A DNA stretch of 5,524 nt, taken from NCBI GenBank assembly GCA_021784265.1, contig JAJXTA010000250.1, positions 1 through 5,524 on the forward strand, in the 5' to 3' direction. The notes under the pieces were generated by a model, which was not told the DNA's origin, ran no database searches, and saw only the letters and a program-made list of their open reading frames with translations. This stretch comes from a bacterium. GTDB taxonomy: Bacteria > Verrucomicrobiota > Verrucomicrobiia > Limisphaerales > J093. Shown here piece by piece: positions 5,256 through 5,524 of the stretch (positions are counted from its first letter, which is position 1; every line of letters starts with the position of its first letter). The position numbers were made by a program, and so were the translations under genes.

Positions 5256-5524
5256 ACGCCCGGGCTTGGCGTCGCCGGCGCGAAACGAGCAGCAGCAGAC
5301 CGCCACCGGCCGCCAGGGCGAGCGATGCCGGCTCAGGGACGGTCGCGAGCTGGAAATTGCCAAAGCTGCCGGCTATCGCATCCGTTCCATCATGCGCGTT
5401 GATGGAAACGCCGTTGATCGTGGGATTGCCGCTGGTGTAGGTGTAGCTGCCCAGATCCGTCCCGTCGTAATAATAAGTGACGTTCCATTGCGGCTGCGTC
5501 GTGTCCAGCACGATCTTGGCGGTT
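5254..5524 (-). CDS. PEP-CTERM sorting domain protein, C-terminal part
   Basis: The last ~89 residues of an exported protein whose 5' part lies beyond the right edge. The end is a textbook PEP-CTERM signal: VPEPAS, a hydrophobic segment (LALAAGGGLLLLV) and a basic tail (SRRRRQARA). Exosortase is expected to act on such tails. Before it is a Gly/Tyr/Thr-rich stretch (WNVTYYYDGTDLGSYTYT) that looks like the last beta-strands of a jellyroll or lectin-like domain, a common arrangement in these proteins. The frame is open to the window edge, so a GTG at 5511 is an internal codon, not a start. The TGA overlaps a GTG that could extend the downstream GH5 gene, and the two probably form an operon. The pattern DG-GSYTY-VPEPAS is shared with the truncated plus-strand remnant at 3018-3248. 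No exosortase gene is in the window. Confidence 0.85.
   Translation of the reverse strand, partial: TAKIVLDTTQPQWNVTYYYDGTDLGSYTYTSGNPTINGVSINAHDGTDAIAGSFGNFQLATVPEPASLALAAGGGLLLLVSRRRRQARA

Overview
The window looks like a flagellated, high-GC bacterium that uses the PEP-CTERM/exosortase surface-sorting system, most likely a planctomycete or a close PVC relative. The evidence is an N-terminal fliD (flagellar cap) gene of the kind seen there, two separate PEP-CTERM tails (VPEPAS, hydrophobic helix, basic end) and a secreted GH5-type glycosidase. The lineage is an inference from gene content, not a sequence match.

Layout. 1-782 (minus): 5' part of fliD, running off the left edge. 783-1651: a long stretch without a convincing gene. 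It holds the fliD leader (a 7-bp hairpin and a 12-bp direct repeat), five degenerate 22-bp tandem repeats (1103-1212), an AT-rich island with a short palindrome, and the leader of the next gene. 1652-2674 (plus): an HNH-nuclease protein with an unrecognised C-terminal region. The same frame continues past its TAG to 2971. 2965-2996: a 16-bp tandem duplication. 3018-3248 (plus): a 5'-truncated PEP-CTERM gene remnant that keeps its rho-independent terminator (3275-3315). 3403-3732 (plus): the 3' end of an IS3-family transposase gene with a probable right IS end at 3776. 3833-5200 (minus): a complete secreted GH5-like glycoside hydrolase. 5254-5524 (minus): the C-terminal part of a second PEP-CTERM protein, cut by the right edge.

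How it fits together. The right-hand pair (PEP-CTERM protein, then GH5 enzyme, same strand, 53 bp apart) looks like a small transcription unit for a surface-sorted protein and an exported polysaccharide-active enzyme. The middle (1100-3776) looks like accessory DNA with scars: tandem repeats, a lone HNH-nuclease gene whose frame is interrupted, a duplicated 16-mer, a beheaded PEP-CTERM gene and a beheaded transposase. The HNH protein is the best candidate for an undescribed function, possibly defence-related, but nothing beyond the nuclease domain can be recognised from sequence alone.
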